Below the pieces are notes generated by a model. That model ran no database searches. It worked only from the letters and a program-made list of their open reading frames with translations, and was not told the origin of the DNA. Shown here in pieces: positions 8,720 to 16,959 of a stretch of DNA of 64,000 bases. Location: the NCBI RefSeq assembly GCF_024343575.1, contig NZ_RJUA01000009.1, positions 1 through 64,000 of the forward strand. Reading direction: 5' to 3'. Each line of letters opens with the position of its first letter. The stretch's first letter is position 1. Both the position numbers and the translations under genes were made by a program. This stretch comes from Lacihabitans sp. LS3-19 (GTDB lineage Bacteria; Bacteroidota; Bacteroidia; Cytophagales; Spirosomataceae).

Positions 8720-9982
8720 ATGAAAGTTGTAATAATTGGCAACGGTATAGCTGGAATAACTGCGGCAATTGAACTCAGGAAAAAGTCTGACTGTGAAATT
8801 GTTGTGGTGTCTGAAGAAACTGAATATTTTTTTTCTAGAACGGCCCTAATGTATGTTTTCATGGGCCACATGAAGTTTGAGCATACGCAACCTTATGAAA
8901 AATCCTTTTGGCAAAATCAAAATATCATTTTAAAAAAAGCAAAAGTAAAATCGATAAATGCTAGTCAAAATTTCCTGAATTTAGAAAATGGTGAAAAGCT
9001 TTCCTACGATTTTTTAGTAATTGCTTCCGGATCTAAACCTAATAAATTCAACTGGCCTGGTCAAGATTTAAACGGTGTTTCTGGATTATATCATAAGTCT
9101 GATCTGGAATATTTAGAAAGTTATTCTTCTAAAATAAAGCATGCAGTAGTAGTCGGAGGTGGATTGATAGGAGTGGAGCTGGCTGAAATGCTGAAATCAA
9201 GAGGTAAAGAAGTTACATTTTTAGTCAGAGAAGGCTCTTTTTGGGACATAGTAATGTCGGAAAAAGAAGGCAGAATGCTAGAAAAGCACATCATTTCGCA
9301 TGGAATTAATTTGAAATTGAACACCGAATTGAAAGAAATAAAAGGAAGTTCGGAAGTTGAGGGGCTTATTACCAATCACGGCGAAATGATTGATTGTCAA
9401 TTTGTTGGCTTGACAGTTGGCGTGAGTCCAAATATTGATTTTATTAAAGAATCAGGCATAAATATTAACCGTGGAATTCTTGTGAATGATTTTTTACAGA
9501 CCAATATCCAAAATATTTTTGCAATTGGAGACTGTGCAGAAATCCAAAATCCACAATTGGGAAGAAGGCCGATTGAAGCAGTTTGGTATACCGGAAAAAT
9601 GATGGGTGAAGCCTTAGCAAAATCGCTTTCTGGTGTAAAAACTCAATATAATCCTGGGCATTGGTTCAATTCCGCCAAGTTTTTTGATATCGAATATCAA
9701 ACTTATGGAAATGTACCAGCCAAAGTAAATGAAAGCCAAGTAGAACTCTATTGGGAAAAAGAGAACAAAGCTGTTAGGATTGTTTTTGAAAAGGCTTCAA
9801 AGAAGTTTTTAGGCATAAATACTTTTGGAATAAGAATGCGACATCAGTTTTTTGAAAGTGTCTTAAATCAAAATCAATCTGTAGATTTTGTCTTGAAAAA
9901 TTTAGAAAAAGCCAACTTTGACCCTGAGTTTTATAAAAAATATGAGAAAGAAATTCGAAATGAATTCTTGAAATCAATTTAA
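8720..9982 (+). CDS. FAD/NAD(P)-dependent oxidoreductase (rubredoxin/nitrite-reductase reductase type)
   Basis: This is a 420-residue class I pyridine-nucleotide-disulfide-type flavoprotein. It has the N-terminal FAD fold GNGIAG (7-12), a second dinucleotide fold VVVGGGLIGVELAE for NAD(P)H, and the C-terminal FAD motif IFAIGDCAEI. No redox-active CxxC pair is present, so it resembles rubredoxin or ferredoxin reductases and NirB-type N-terminal halves rather than disulfide reductases. The next gene, 10 bp on, encodes a membrane polyferredoxin of NapH type, so the pair probably moves electrons between NAD(P)H and iron-sulfur centres at the membrane. The final acceptor is not encoded nearby. Confidence 0.85.
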   Translation: MKVVIIGNGIAGITAAIELRKKSDCEIVVVSEETEYFFSRTALMYVFMGHMKFEHTQPYEKSFWQNQNIILKKAKVKSINASQNFLNLENGEKLSYDFLVIASGSKPNKFNWPGQDLNGVSGLYHKSDLEYLESYSSKIKHAVVVGGGLIGVELAEMLKSRGKEVTFLVREGSFWDIVMSEKEGRMLEKHIISHGINLKLNTELKEIKGSSEVEGLITNHGEMIDCQFVGLTVGVSPNIDFIKESGININRGILVNDFLQTNIQNIFAIGDCAEIQNPQLGRRPIEAVWYTGKMMGEALAKSLSGVKTQYNPGHWFNSAKFFDIEYQTYGNVPAKVNESQVELYWEKENKAVRIVFEKASKKFLGINTFGIRMRHQFFESVLNQNQSVDFVLKNLEKANFDPEFYKKYEKEIRNEFLKSI

Positions 9983-9992
9983 TGACAATTTT

Positions 9993-11444
9993 ATGAACAA
10001 AAATATTGGTTTAAGTTTAGGATTTGGAGGCATAAGTATTTTGGTTTTATCCTTGTTTAATTTATTTGAAGGGGCGGCTTTATTGTACACTTCTTTGGCC
10101 ATGATTTTGGCAGGAATAGTAGTTTATGCTTTTGGAAGCTACAAAGATGAAATGCCCGGAATAAAAAACAATGAGGTTTGGTTTAAGAGCGTTTCTTCTA
10201 AAGGAACAATAGCTTGGATATTAGGCTTTGTTTTGACGGCTTTTTATGTGGTCATCTATTGGTATCCAGAATACTTAGGTTTGCATAAAGAAGGAAACAC
10301 TGGAATAATAGCTTTTTTTGATCCTTTGAGTTATGTTTTGAATGGCCACGCTGCAAGCCAATGGTTTGTTTATGGAACACTTTATACCATAGCAATTCTA
10401 GGATTTGGGGTGAAATTTATCCTGAAGTATCGACATAACAACTATGAAATCATACGTACGCTTTCCGTGATGTTCTTCCAATTAGGTTTTGCATTTTTGT
10501 TGCCTGAATTTTTAGCAAAACTAAATCCTGAATTAGATTATTTTGCAAAAGACATCAAAAACATGTGGCCACTCAACTATTATTTCTTTGAAGACTGGCA
10601 TTTGAAGGCACTTTTAGGTGGTGGAAATCTTGGCATGTTTATGTTGTTTTTCGGAATTGGAATGGTGTTTTTGATATCACCCATATTAACCTATTTTTTT
10701 GGGAAAAGATGGTACTGTTCGTGGGTTTGTGGTTGTGGTGGATTGGCAGAAACCGCTGGCGATTCTTTTCGTCACCTTTCTGATAAGTCCGATAAAGCTT
10801 GGAAAATAGAACGATGGATGATTCATTCAGTTTTACTTTTTATTTTTATTACCACTGTCGCTGTTATATATTCTTTTTTAATAAATGAAAAAGCGGTACT
10901 TCAACCCAATGTGTTTTTATTTGGTGTAATCGGTTTTCTTGGCATATTTACACTTTATATCAATAAAATTGGCTACAAAAAATTGGCCTTAGATGCTAGA
11001 AAAGGTATTTATTGGGCATCAGGAATAATTTCATTGTTTTTGATTGTCAATATGGCCATCGGAAATACCAATGTGTTTTTTATAGATTCATATTCACTAA
11101 GATCTTGGTATGGATTTTTTATAGGAGCAGCATTCAGCGGGGTAGTTGGGGTTGGTTTTTATCCCATTATGGGCAGTAGAGTTTGGTGCAGATTCGGCTG
11201 TCCGATGGCGGCTATTTTAGGTTTTCAGCAAAAGTTGTTGTCAAGATTCAGAATAACCACGAATGGTTCGCAGTGTATATCATGTGGGAATTGCTCCACT
11301 TATTGCGAAATGGGCATAGATGTTAGGTCTTATGCCATGAAAGGCGAAGACATCGTCCGTTCCTCATGCGTAGGATGTGGCGTTTGCTCGGCGGTTTGCC
11401 CACGAGGTGTTTTGAAATTGGAAAATGGTGCTGTGGAGATTTGA
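9993..11444 (+). CDS. NapH/CcoG-like membrane protein with two C-terminal 4Fe-4S clusters
   Basis: This is a 483-residue integral membrane protein with about ten hydrophobic helices. A cytoplasmic loop motif RWYCSWVCGCGG and a later WCRFGCPMAA correspond to the paired Cys motifs of the NosR/NapH/CcoG group. The C-terminus holds two ferredoxin-like sets, CxxCxxCxxxC in CISCGNCSTYCEMG and CVGCGVCSAVCPRG, enough for two 4Fe-4S clusters. It follows the FAD reductase by 10 bp. By family it should pass electrons through the membrane to a periplasmic or membrane acceptor; no nap, nos or cco structural genes are in the window, so the pathway is unknown. Confidence 0.85.
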   Translation: MNKNIGLSLGFGGISILVLSLFNLFEGAALLYTSLAMILAGIVVYAFGSYKDEMPGIKNNEVWFKSVSSKGTIAWILGFVLTAFYVVIYWYPEYLGLHKEGNTGIIAFFDPLSYVLNGHAASQWFVYGTLYTIAILGFGVKFILKYRHNNYEIIRTLSVMFFQLGFAFLLPEFLAKLNPELDYFAKDIKNMWPLNYYFFEDWHLKALLGGGNLGMFMLFFGIGMVFLISPILTYFFGKRWYCSWVCGCGGLAETAGDSFRHLSDKSDKAWKIERWMIHSVLLFIFITTVAVIYSFLINEKAVLQPNVFLFGVIGFLGIFTLYINKIGYKKLALDARKGIYWASGIISLFLIVNMAIGNTNVFFIDSYSLRSWYGFFIGAAFSGVVGVGFYPIMGSRVWCRFGCPMAAILGFQQKLLSRFRITTNGSQCISCGNCSTYCEMGIDVRSYAMKGEDIVRSSCVGCGVCSAVCPRGVLKLENGAVEI

Positions 11445-11512
11445 GAAGAAATATTCCGATTTAATTCAAAAAATACAAAATTTGAGCTAAATTGGCTTTC
11501 AAATTTAATGAA

Positions 11513-11743
11513 ATGAAAGATTTAACTATATCACTTCCTGACGAGATTTATGATTCTGTTGTAAATCTATTAAAGCAAATACCAAATGTCATTCTTAACG
11601 AAGAAGATAATATACCTCAATGGCATAAAGATGTTTTGGATAGTAGATATGCCGATTTTTTGAAAAATACCAACAACGGTAGCTCTTTCCTAGAACTAAA
11701 ATCCAGACTGTTATCAAATGGCAAGATTTCAGGTAATTCTTGA
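11513..11743 (+). CDS. Putative antitoxin of a ParE/RelE-type toxin-antitoxin pair
   Basis: This is a 76-residue acidic protein starting MKDLTISLPDEIYD, a pattern of short antitoxins that open with a ribbon or helix for DNA binding. The ATG at 11513 is preferred over an in-frame TTG at 11492. The C-terminal half (LELKSRLLSNG) is the likely toxin-binding region. The gene overlaps the ParE-like toxin gene by 26 bp, a normal arrangement for antitoxin followed by toxin. The assignment rests mainly on this context, as the sequence itself is only weakly similar to known antitoxins. Confidence 0.7.
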   Translation: MKDLTISLPDEIYDSVVNLLKQIPNVILNEEDNIPQWHKDVLDSRYADFLKNTNNGSSFLELKSRLLSNGKISGNS

Positions 11744-12014
11744 ACCAAAAGCAGAAATTGATATTGAAGAGGCTTTTGATTATTATTTAAAGTTTTCAGA
11801 AAAATTGGCAATTAGAATTCTTCAAGAAATTGAGAATAAATTGGAAATAATTTCTGACATTCCTGAGGCTTTTCAAGTTCGATATAAAGAATTTCGAACA
11901 ATCTCACTGAAAAAGTTTCCTTACATGATTCATTACTTTGTTGACAGTAAAAGTTTAGAGATTCATATTTTAGCAGTTTTACACACTTCCGTGAATACTG
12001 ATAAATGGCTATAA
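11718..12014 (+). CDS. ParE/RelE-family toxin
   Basis: This is a 98-residue protein with the plasmid-stabilisation (PF05016) pattern: VILEPKAEIDIEEAFDYY, then a central AIRILQEIENKLEII helix, and the C-terminal strand pair FPYMIHYFVD and EIHILAVLHTS. ParE members poison gyrase and RelE members cut mRNA on the ribosome; sequence alone favours the ParE branch (conserved A..DI..A.DYY start, xVLHTS end) but does not settle the target. It overlaps the antitoxin gene by 26 bp, implying translational coupling. It is convergent with the XRE repressor gene 74 bp downstream. Confidence 0.85.
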   Translation: MARFQVILEPKAEIDIEEAFDYYLKFSEKLAIRILQEIENKLEIISDIPEAFQVRYKEFRTISLKKFPYMIHYFVDSKSLEIHILAVLHTSVNTDKWL

Positions 12015-12087
12015 AATATTTTTTATGAGCTTACTTTTTGGAATATTTCTCAAAAGCCTTTTTCAACTTCACTAACTATGTATTCTT

Positions 12088-12393
12088 TCAAATTCGTTTC
12101 TGAGACCTCATAAGGTTTTGAACTTGTAAGTTTTGAATATTAAGCACTCTTTCAATTTCCCATAGTGTTTCTGTCGTAAAATTGTGCGTGCCGCTTAGCC
12201 ATCGACTGATTTCAGAAGGTTTTTTACCCATCATAAAGGCAAACTCTTGATTGGTAAAACCTCTTTTTTGAAGAGCGTTATCAATTTGTGCTGCCAAGCC
12301 CATTCTTTTGGAAATTTTTTCTTTTGTTTTTTCTGAAATGTTCTCTTTTATGCTTGATATAAGAACTCCTGTATGTTTTCTTGCTATAATCAT
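12088..12393 (-). CDS. XRE/HigA-like helix-turn-helix regulator, no toxin partner
   Basis: This is a 101-residue protein with one Cro/C1-type helix-turn-helix (about residues 34-90; NQEFAFMMGKKPSEISRWLSG is the recognition region). The layout, an N-terminal basic extension followed by an XRE domain, is that of HigA-type antitoxins of Bacteroidota. The gene directly upstream on the same strand is a GMC dehydrogenase, and downstream is a separate ParE pair on the other strand, so no HigB-like toxin is adjacent. It may be an orphan antitoxin or an independent regulator. A perfect 12-bp inverted repeat lies 8 bp upstream of its start and is a good candidate operator. Confidence 0.8.
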   Translation of the reverse strand: MIIARKHTGVLISSIKENISEKTKEKISKRMGLAAQIDNALQKRGFTNQEFAFMMGKKPSEISRWLSGTHNFTTETLWEIERVLNIQNLQVQNLMRSQKRI

Positions 12394-12400
12394 TTTAAAA

Positions 12401-12448
12401 AAAAGTTTGTTTTAATTATGTGTCAATTTTATTTTCAAACAAACTTTT
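12401..12448. promoter_or_regulatory. Perfect 12-bp inverted repeat, candidate XRE operator
   Basis: The arms AAAAGTTTGTTT (12401-12412) and AAACAAACTTTT (12437-12448) are exact reverse complements separated by 24 bases. The element fills the space between the GMC dehydrogenase stop (12453) and the XRE start (12393). A TTGACA sequence lies between the arms on the minus strand. Binding by the adjacent XRE protein is an inference; a role as a weak terminator for the dehydrogenase gene is the alternative. Confidence 0.6.
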
Positions 12449-12452
12449 CCTC

Positions 12453-14168
12453 CTACAAATTCCCCTTCCTAAACTCCTCCACAGCATGGTTGGCGGCTCT
12501 TGCGGTCAATGCCATAAATGTTAGAGAAGGGTTTTGAGTTGAGCTACTGGTCATACATGCTCCGTCTGTTACAAAAACGTTTTTACAATGATGCAATTGA
12601 TTCCATTCGTTTAATAATGAGTTTTTAGGATCTTTGCCCATTATTACGCCGCCCATTTCATGAATATCTAGCCCTGGATTCCATGCGTTTCTTTCTCTGG
12701 TTTTGATATTTGTAAAACCTGCCAATGTATACATTTCGGTCAATTGCTCTTTAAAATCTTGTGCCATTTTGCGGTCATTGTCATCCATGGCCACATTGAT
12801 TCTTACCAAAGGTACTCCCCAATCATCGGTTTGGGTTTCATCCAATTTTACATAATTGCTAATCTTAGGGATTGTTTCACCCATAAAATGCGAGCCTACA
12901 CGCCAATTGCCATATTTCTTCTCAAACAAATTGTTTTTTAATTCTTCTCCCCAACCTTCGCGATTGGTTACTTCCATTCTGCTTGCACTAAAGCCTGCTG
13001 CATAGCCCCTTAAAAAATCTGTCTCTTGTTTTTTTACATTTCTAAACCTTGGTATATAGCTTCCGTTTGGTCGAATTCCTTCTGTTTTTTTATCTAAATA
13101 CCCCTCATATTCGGCAGAGATGCCAGTTTCAAAATTATGGAAATGTATATATTTACCTAAAAGACCATTATCGTTCCCCAGTCCATTCGGAAAACGGGCC
13201 GATTTTGAATTAAGAAGGACAATATTGGTATTTACAGTGGCTCCGTTTACAAAAATAATCTTTGCGAAATAGTTTATTTCTTCTTTTGTGATAGTATCGA
13301 TTACTTTTACGCCAATAGCCTTTTGTTTTTTCTCATCATAAATAATCGAATGGGCAACCGAATTGTTCCGCATAGTCAAGTTACCCGTCATTTTTGCCCA
13401 AGGCAGGGTAGAGGCATTGCTGCTGAAATATCCACCATAAGGACAACCTCTTTGGCATAAATCCCGCTGTTGGCACTTTGCTCTTCCTTGTTGATAATGA
13501 ATAGGTTGTGGGTCAGTTAAATGGGCACATCTGCCAATAATTACTGGCCTGCTTCCATTGTAATGTTTCTGCATTTGGTCAGTAAAATGTTTTTCAACAC
13601 AGCTTTGCTCATGAGGTCTTAAAAATTCTCCATCGGGCAATTGCTCCAATCCGTCCTTATTGCCGCTTATCCCAGCGAAAATCTCAACATGGCTGTACCA
13701 AGGAGCCAAATCCTCATATCCAATTGGCCAGTGCACGTCAAATCCATCACGTTCTGGTCCTTCAAAGTCATATTTGCTCCATCTTTGGGTTCCGCGTGCC
13801 CACATAAGAGATTTACCACCAGTTTGGTAGCCCCGAATCCAGTCGAAAGGCAATTCTTGAATATAAGGGTGCTCTTTGTCTTTTACGAAAAAATGAGCGG
13901 CGTCTTCCTGAAAAGCATAACATTTGCTTGCAATGGGGTTTGCGTCTTTCATTTCTTTGGTGATTTGTCCAAGGTGGTCAAACTCCCATGGCTCCATCAT
14001 TGTGGTTGGGTATTCACCATGGTTTACCGACCTTCCCCTTTCCAAAACCAAGGTTTTTAAGCCTTTTTCGCACAGTTCTTTTGCTGCCCATCCTCCGCTG
14101 ATACCCGAACCTATTACTATGGCATCAAAAGTCCTTTTCTTTTTCGAATCTATATTGAAATTTGACAT
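12453..14168 (-). CDS. GMC-family FAD dehydrogenase (sugar or alcohol dehydrogenase large subunit)
   Basis: This is a 571-residue glucose-methanol-choline oxidoreductase. The FAD-binding motif is VIGSGISGGWAA (Gly20, Gly22, Gly25), and the C-terminal GMC block HEMGGVIMG and TQNPSLTFMALTARAA supplies the expected catalytic His and cofactor contacts. Cys232, Cys238 and Cys242 (CQQRDLCQRGC) sit where membrane-linked FAD-glucose/gluconate dehydrogenases carry an iron-sulfur cluster. There is no signal peptide; the gene is 8 bp downstream of a subunit-3 gene whose Tat-like leader could export the complex by hitchhiking. The usual cytochrome c third subunit is not encoded here. The substrate is unknown; sugars or sugar acids are likely. 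Confidence 0.85.
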   Translation of the reverse strand: MSNFNIDSKKKRTFDAIVIGSGISGGWAAKELCEKGLKTLVLERGRSVNHGEYPTTMMEPWEFDHLGQITKEMKDANPIASKCYAFQEDAAHFFVKDKEHPYIQELPFDWIRGYQTGGKSLMWARGTQRWSKYDFEGPERDGFDVHWPIGYEDLAPWYSHVEIFAGISGNKDGLEQLPDGEFLRPHEQSCVEKHFTDQMQKHYNGSRPVIIGRCAHLTDPQPIHYQQGRAKCQQRDLCQRGCPYGGYFSSNASTLPWAKMTGNLTMRNNSVAHSIIYDEKKQKAIGVKVIDTITKEEINYFAKIIFVNGATVNTNIVLLNSKSARFPNGLGNDNGLLGKYIHFHNFETGISAEYEGYLDKKTEGIRPNGSYIPRFRNVKKQETDFLRGYAAGFSASRMEVTNREGWGEELKNNLFEKKYGNWRVGSHFMGETIPKISNYVKLDETQTDDWGVPLVRINVAMDDNDRKMAQDFKEQLTEMYTLAGFTNIKTRERNAWNPGLDIHEMGGVIMGKDPKNSLLNEWNQLHHCKNVFVTDGACMTSSSTQNPSLTFMALTARAANHAVEEFRKGNL

Positions 14169-14176
14169 ATTCTAAA

Positions 14177-14665
14177 TTAAATTTCGACACAACCATGGAA
14201 AAATCCTGGTGCCATTTGGTAGTTTTTATGAGTAGTAAGATAATATTCTGAGCTGGTGTAGGCTCTAATCGTAAGGTTTTTTAAGAAATTTATATTTTTA
14301 GTATCTGTTGCATTACTTTTTATAATGTCTAAGGCTTCATTATTCTGGAGATTTTCAAAAGATTTGCCAAATCTTGTATTTGCTGCTTTATTTATATTTG
14401 CTGCAGTCTCATTTATTTCTTTTTGAAAATTTGTTGGATAGCAGTCATTCAGTATTCTTTGTATATATAAATGTGCCCCAATGCTTTTTGCACCTGGTGA
14501 GTTTGTTTCAGGAATTGTAACATCAACGAATTTGCTAAGGACTCCGGATGGTTCTATATTGTTGAAATCTAAATCTTTATCTGACCAATTGTTAGCCCAA
14601 GCTGGGAAGTGGCTTGCACCAATCAGACCCAAACCTAAAGATTTAATTAAGTTTCTTCTTTTCAT
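14177..14665 (-). CDS. Gluconate 2-dehydrogenase subunit 3-like protein, Tat-type leader
   Basis: This is a 162-residue protein with a leader KRRNLIKSLGLGLIGA that resembles a twin-arginine signal (basic RR followed by a hydrophobic run and cleavage near PAWA). The mature part matches the gluconate 2-dehydrogenase subunit 3 family (PF13618): VDVTIPETNSPGAKSIGAHLYIQRILNDCY is the typical block (quoted here in overlapping parts: VDVTIPETNSPGAKSIG and HLYIQRILNDCY). Such small subunits chaperone and export the GMC large subunit. It is the first gene of a two-gene operon with the GMC dehydrogenase. Confidence 0.85.
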   Translation of the reverse strand: MKRRNLIKSLGLGLIGASHFPAWANNWSDKDLDFNNIEPSGVLSKFVDVTIPETNSPGAKSIGAHLYIQRILNDCYPTNFQKEINETAANINKAANTRFGKSFENLQNNEALDIIKSNATDTKNINFLKNLTIRAYTSSEYYLTTHKNYQMAPGFFHGCVEI

Positions 14666-14764
14666 AAAAGGTTATTTTGTCAGCTAAATTACATCTTTAG
14701 GCTTATAAAACGCATATTTTTAAAAAAAATTAAAAACTCATTGTTTAATCATTTTTTAATAAAC

Positions 14765-14795
14765 TTGAAAATCACCTTTTTCAAAGGTATTTTTG
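14765..14795 (+). promoter_or_regulatory. Bacteroidota-type promoter for the glycosyltransferase operon
   Basis: TTG at 14765-14767 and TATTTTTG at 14788-14795 fit the -33 TTG and -7 TAnnTTTG consensus with a spacing of 20 bases. Transcription would start near 14802, about 11 bases ahead of the ATG at 14813. Confidence 0.7.
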
Positions 14796-14812
14796 TACTA
14801 GAAAAATAATAT

Positions 14813-15505
14813 ATGCCTCCAAAAATCAAAGTAATAATTCCAGCTTATAACGAGGAAGATTCCATTGGAAAGGTAATTGATGAAATACCTCATATTGTGG
14901 ACGAAGTGATAGTAGTAAGTAATAATTCCTCAGATAATACCGAAGAAGTAGCAAAAAAGCATGGAGCCACAGTATTAAAAGAAAATCAAAAAGGATACGG
15001 TTATGCTTGCTTACTAGGAATGAAGCATATTGCAGACACTGCACCCGATACTGATATTGTAGTTTTTTTAGATGGTGACTATTCTGATTATCCTGAAGAA
15101 CTCCTAAAATTAGTTGAGCCAATTATTTTAAAAAATGTAGATTTGGTAATAGGAGCAAGGGTTAAAAAATTAAGGCTGCCACAATCAATGACACCACAGC
15201 AAGTTGTCGGAAATTGGTTGGCCACTTTTTTAATGAAAATATTTTTTGGTGCAAATTTTACAGATTTAGGTCCTTTTCGGGCTATTAAGTATCAAAAACT
15301 TGTGGAGTTAAATATGGAAGACAAAACTTATGGTTGGACCGTAGAAATGCAGTTAAAAGCCTTAAAAAGCAAGTTAAAGTATGTAGAAATTCCGGTTAGA
15401 TATAGGAAAAGAATTGGCGTGAGCAAAGTTTCTGGAACTATTAAAGGAACTATAATGGCAGGTTTCAAAATATTAGGTTGGATTTTTAAATATAGCTTTA
15501 AATGA
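14813..15505 (+). CDS. GT2 glycosyltransferase, dolichyl-phosphate-mannose-synthase-like
   Basis: This is a 230-residue soluble or membrane-associated GT-A enzyme. It opens KVIIPAYNEEDSIGKVI, has the nucleotide-sugar/metal motif FLDGDYSDYPE, and the C-terminal KLKYVEIPVRYRKR seen in DPM1/polyprenyl-phosphate sugar synthases. There are no strong membrane helices. Likely role: transfer of a hexose from a nucleotide sugar to polyprenyl phosphate on the cytoplasmic face. The stop overlaps the next gene's ATG by 4 bp, indicating tight coupling with the cellulose-synthase-like transferase. Confidence 0.85.
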   Translation: MPPKIKVIIPAYNEEDSIGKVIDEIPHIVDEVIVVSNNSSDNTEEVAKKHGATVLKENQKGYGYACLLGMKHIADTAPDTDIVVFLDGDYSDYPEELLKLVEPIILKNVDLVIGARVKKLRLPQSMTPQQVVGNWLATFLMKIFFGANFTDLGPFRAIKYQKLVELNMEDKTYGWTVEMQLKALKSKLKYVEIPVRYRKRIGVSKVSGTIKGTIMAGFKILGWIFKYSFK

Positions 15506-16959
15506 TAGGAGAAATTTTATCGATTATTGTTGTGTTTTTGTATAGCTTCTCGGCTATTTTGATATTTTTATATAGTTTTTCGCAGTGGATGCTTTTTGTT
15601 TCTTATTTAAAAAAGAAAGAAAAAGTACCTCAGGATTATTTTAGTGAAAAAGATTTACCCATAGTAACAATTCAGTTACCTATTTTTAACGAAAAATACG
15701 TAGCTGAAAGACTTTTAGAATGTGTTTCACAAATCCAATATCCCAAACTTGAGATTCAAGTTTTAGATGATTCGACAGACGAAAGTTTAGCTTCTAACAG
15801 GGAATTTGTTGAAAAATTAGCACTTCAAGGTATCGATATTAAACTCATTCACAGAACAGATCGAAAGAATTTTAAGGCAGGAGCTTTGAAAAACGGTTTA
15901 GTAACAGCAAAAGGTGAGTTTATTGCTATTTTTGATGCAGACTTTTTGCCCGAGAAAGACTGGCTAAATGAAACAATTCATTTTTTCACAAAACCTGAAA
16001 TTGGTGTTGTTCAAACCCGATGGTTTCATTTAAATAGAAACTATAATTTGCTTTCCAAAATTCAAGGAATGGCCTTGGATCATCACTTTACAATCGAACA
16101 AGTTGGTAGAAACCAAGCACAGCATTTTATCAACTTCAATGGCACTGCTGGTATCTGGAGGAAGGCGTGTATTATAGATGCTGGAAATTGGGAAGGCGAT
16201 ACGCTTACAGAAGATTTGGATCTAAGTTACAGAGCTCAAATGCGAAACTGGGAATTTGTTTATTTAGAGAATATACCTTCACCTTCAGAACTCCCAGTAG
16301 TTATGAGTGCCGTGAGGTCACAACAGTTTAGATGGAACAAAGGCGGTGCTGAAAACTTTCGTAAATTCGGTTCCAAAGTATTAAAAAGCAAAACGATACT
16401 GTTAAATCATAAAATTCATGGTATTTCACACTTGTTGAATAGTTCGGTCTTTTTATGGGTATTTATTTTATCATTACTTAGTGTTCCTTTGTTGTTTGTG
16501 TATAAAACTCCAGTTGATTTTTTATTAAATGCAGGTAGTTTGTTAAAATATACTTCGGTCATTTTAGCAATAGTTTTTTATACTACTTTTAGAAAAACAC
16601 AAGGTAAAACCTTCAGCGATTTTCCAAAATTTGTATTTCAATTTCTTCTCTTTTTTCCTGTTATTTTGGGTTTAAGTTTTCATAATTCCGTTGCAGTTTT
16701 AGAAGGTTATTTTGGCAAGAAATCAGCATTTATTAGAACACCGAAATTCAATATTACTCAAAATAATGACTCTTGGAAAAACAATCAATATCTGTCCAAA
16801 AACCTTGGTTGGGGTTTCTTTGTTGAATGTTTCTTGTTCTTGTATTTTGTTGGTGGCATAGTTTTAGGCATTTTGCTTCAAAACTTTGCCATTATTCCTT
16901 TTCATTTTCTTTTGGCTTTAGGTTATTTCATAATAATAATCTACACCTTGAATGAATAA
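15502..16959 (+). CDS. Membrane GT2 glycosyltransferase, cellulose-synthase/ceramide-glucosyltransferase-like
   Basis: This 485-residue protein has an N-terminal hydrophobic segment (residues 1-35), a GT-A catalytic domain and about four C-terminal membrane helices (about 300-480). The processive-type motif set is complete: VLDDSTDES, FDADFLPEKDW, the acceptor-site TEDLDLSYRA, and QQFRWNKGG (QxxRW). The family makes beta-linked polysaccharide or adds sugars to lipid at the cytoplasmic face. No PilZ domain and no BcsB partner are present, so classical cellulose synthesis is unlikely. It overlaps both neighbours (4 bp before, 8 bp after). Confidence 0.85.
   Translation: MIGEILSIIVVFLYSFSAILIFLYSFSQWMLFVSYLKKKEKVPQDYFSEKDLPIVTIQLPIFNEKYVAERLLECVSQIQYPKLEIQVLDDSTDESLASNREFVEKLALQGIDIKLIHRTDRKNFKAGALKNGLVTAKGEFIAIFDADFLPEKDWLNETIHFFTKPEIGVVQTRWFHLNRNYNLLSKIQGMALDHHFTIEQVGRNQAQHFINFNGTAGIWRKACIIDAGNWEGDTLTEDLDLSYRAQMRNWEFVYLENIPSPSELPVVMSAVRSQQFRWNKGGAENFRKFGSKVLKSKTILLNHKIHGISHLLNSSVFLWVFILSLLSVPLLFVYKTPVDFLLNAGSLLKYTSVILAIVFYTTFRKTQGKTFSDFPKFVFQFLLFFPVILGLSFHNSVAVLEGYFGKKSAFIRTPKFNITQNNDSWKNNQYLSKNLGWGFFVECFLFLYFVGGIVLGILLQNFAIIPFHFLLALGYFIIIIYTLNE

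Noticed and set aside
12401-12448. Inverted repeat as a terminator for the GMC dehydrogenase operon
   Set aside because: The loop is 24 bases and the stem has only two G-C pairs per half-turn; position just before the XRE start fits an operator better, though both remain possible.
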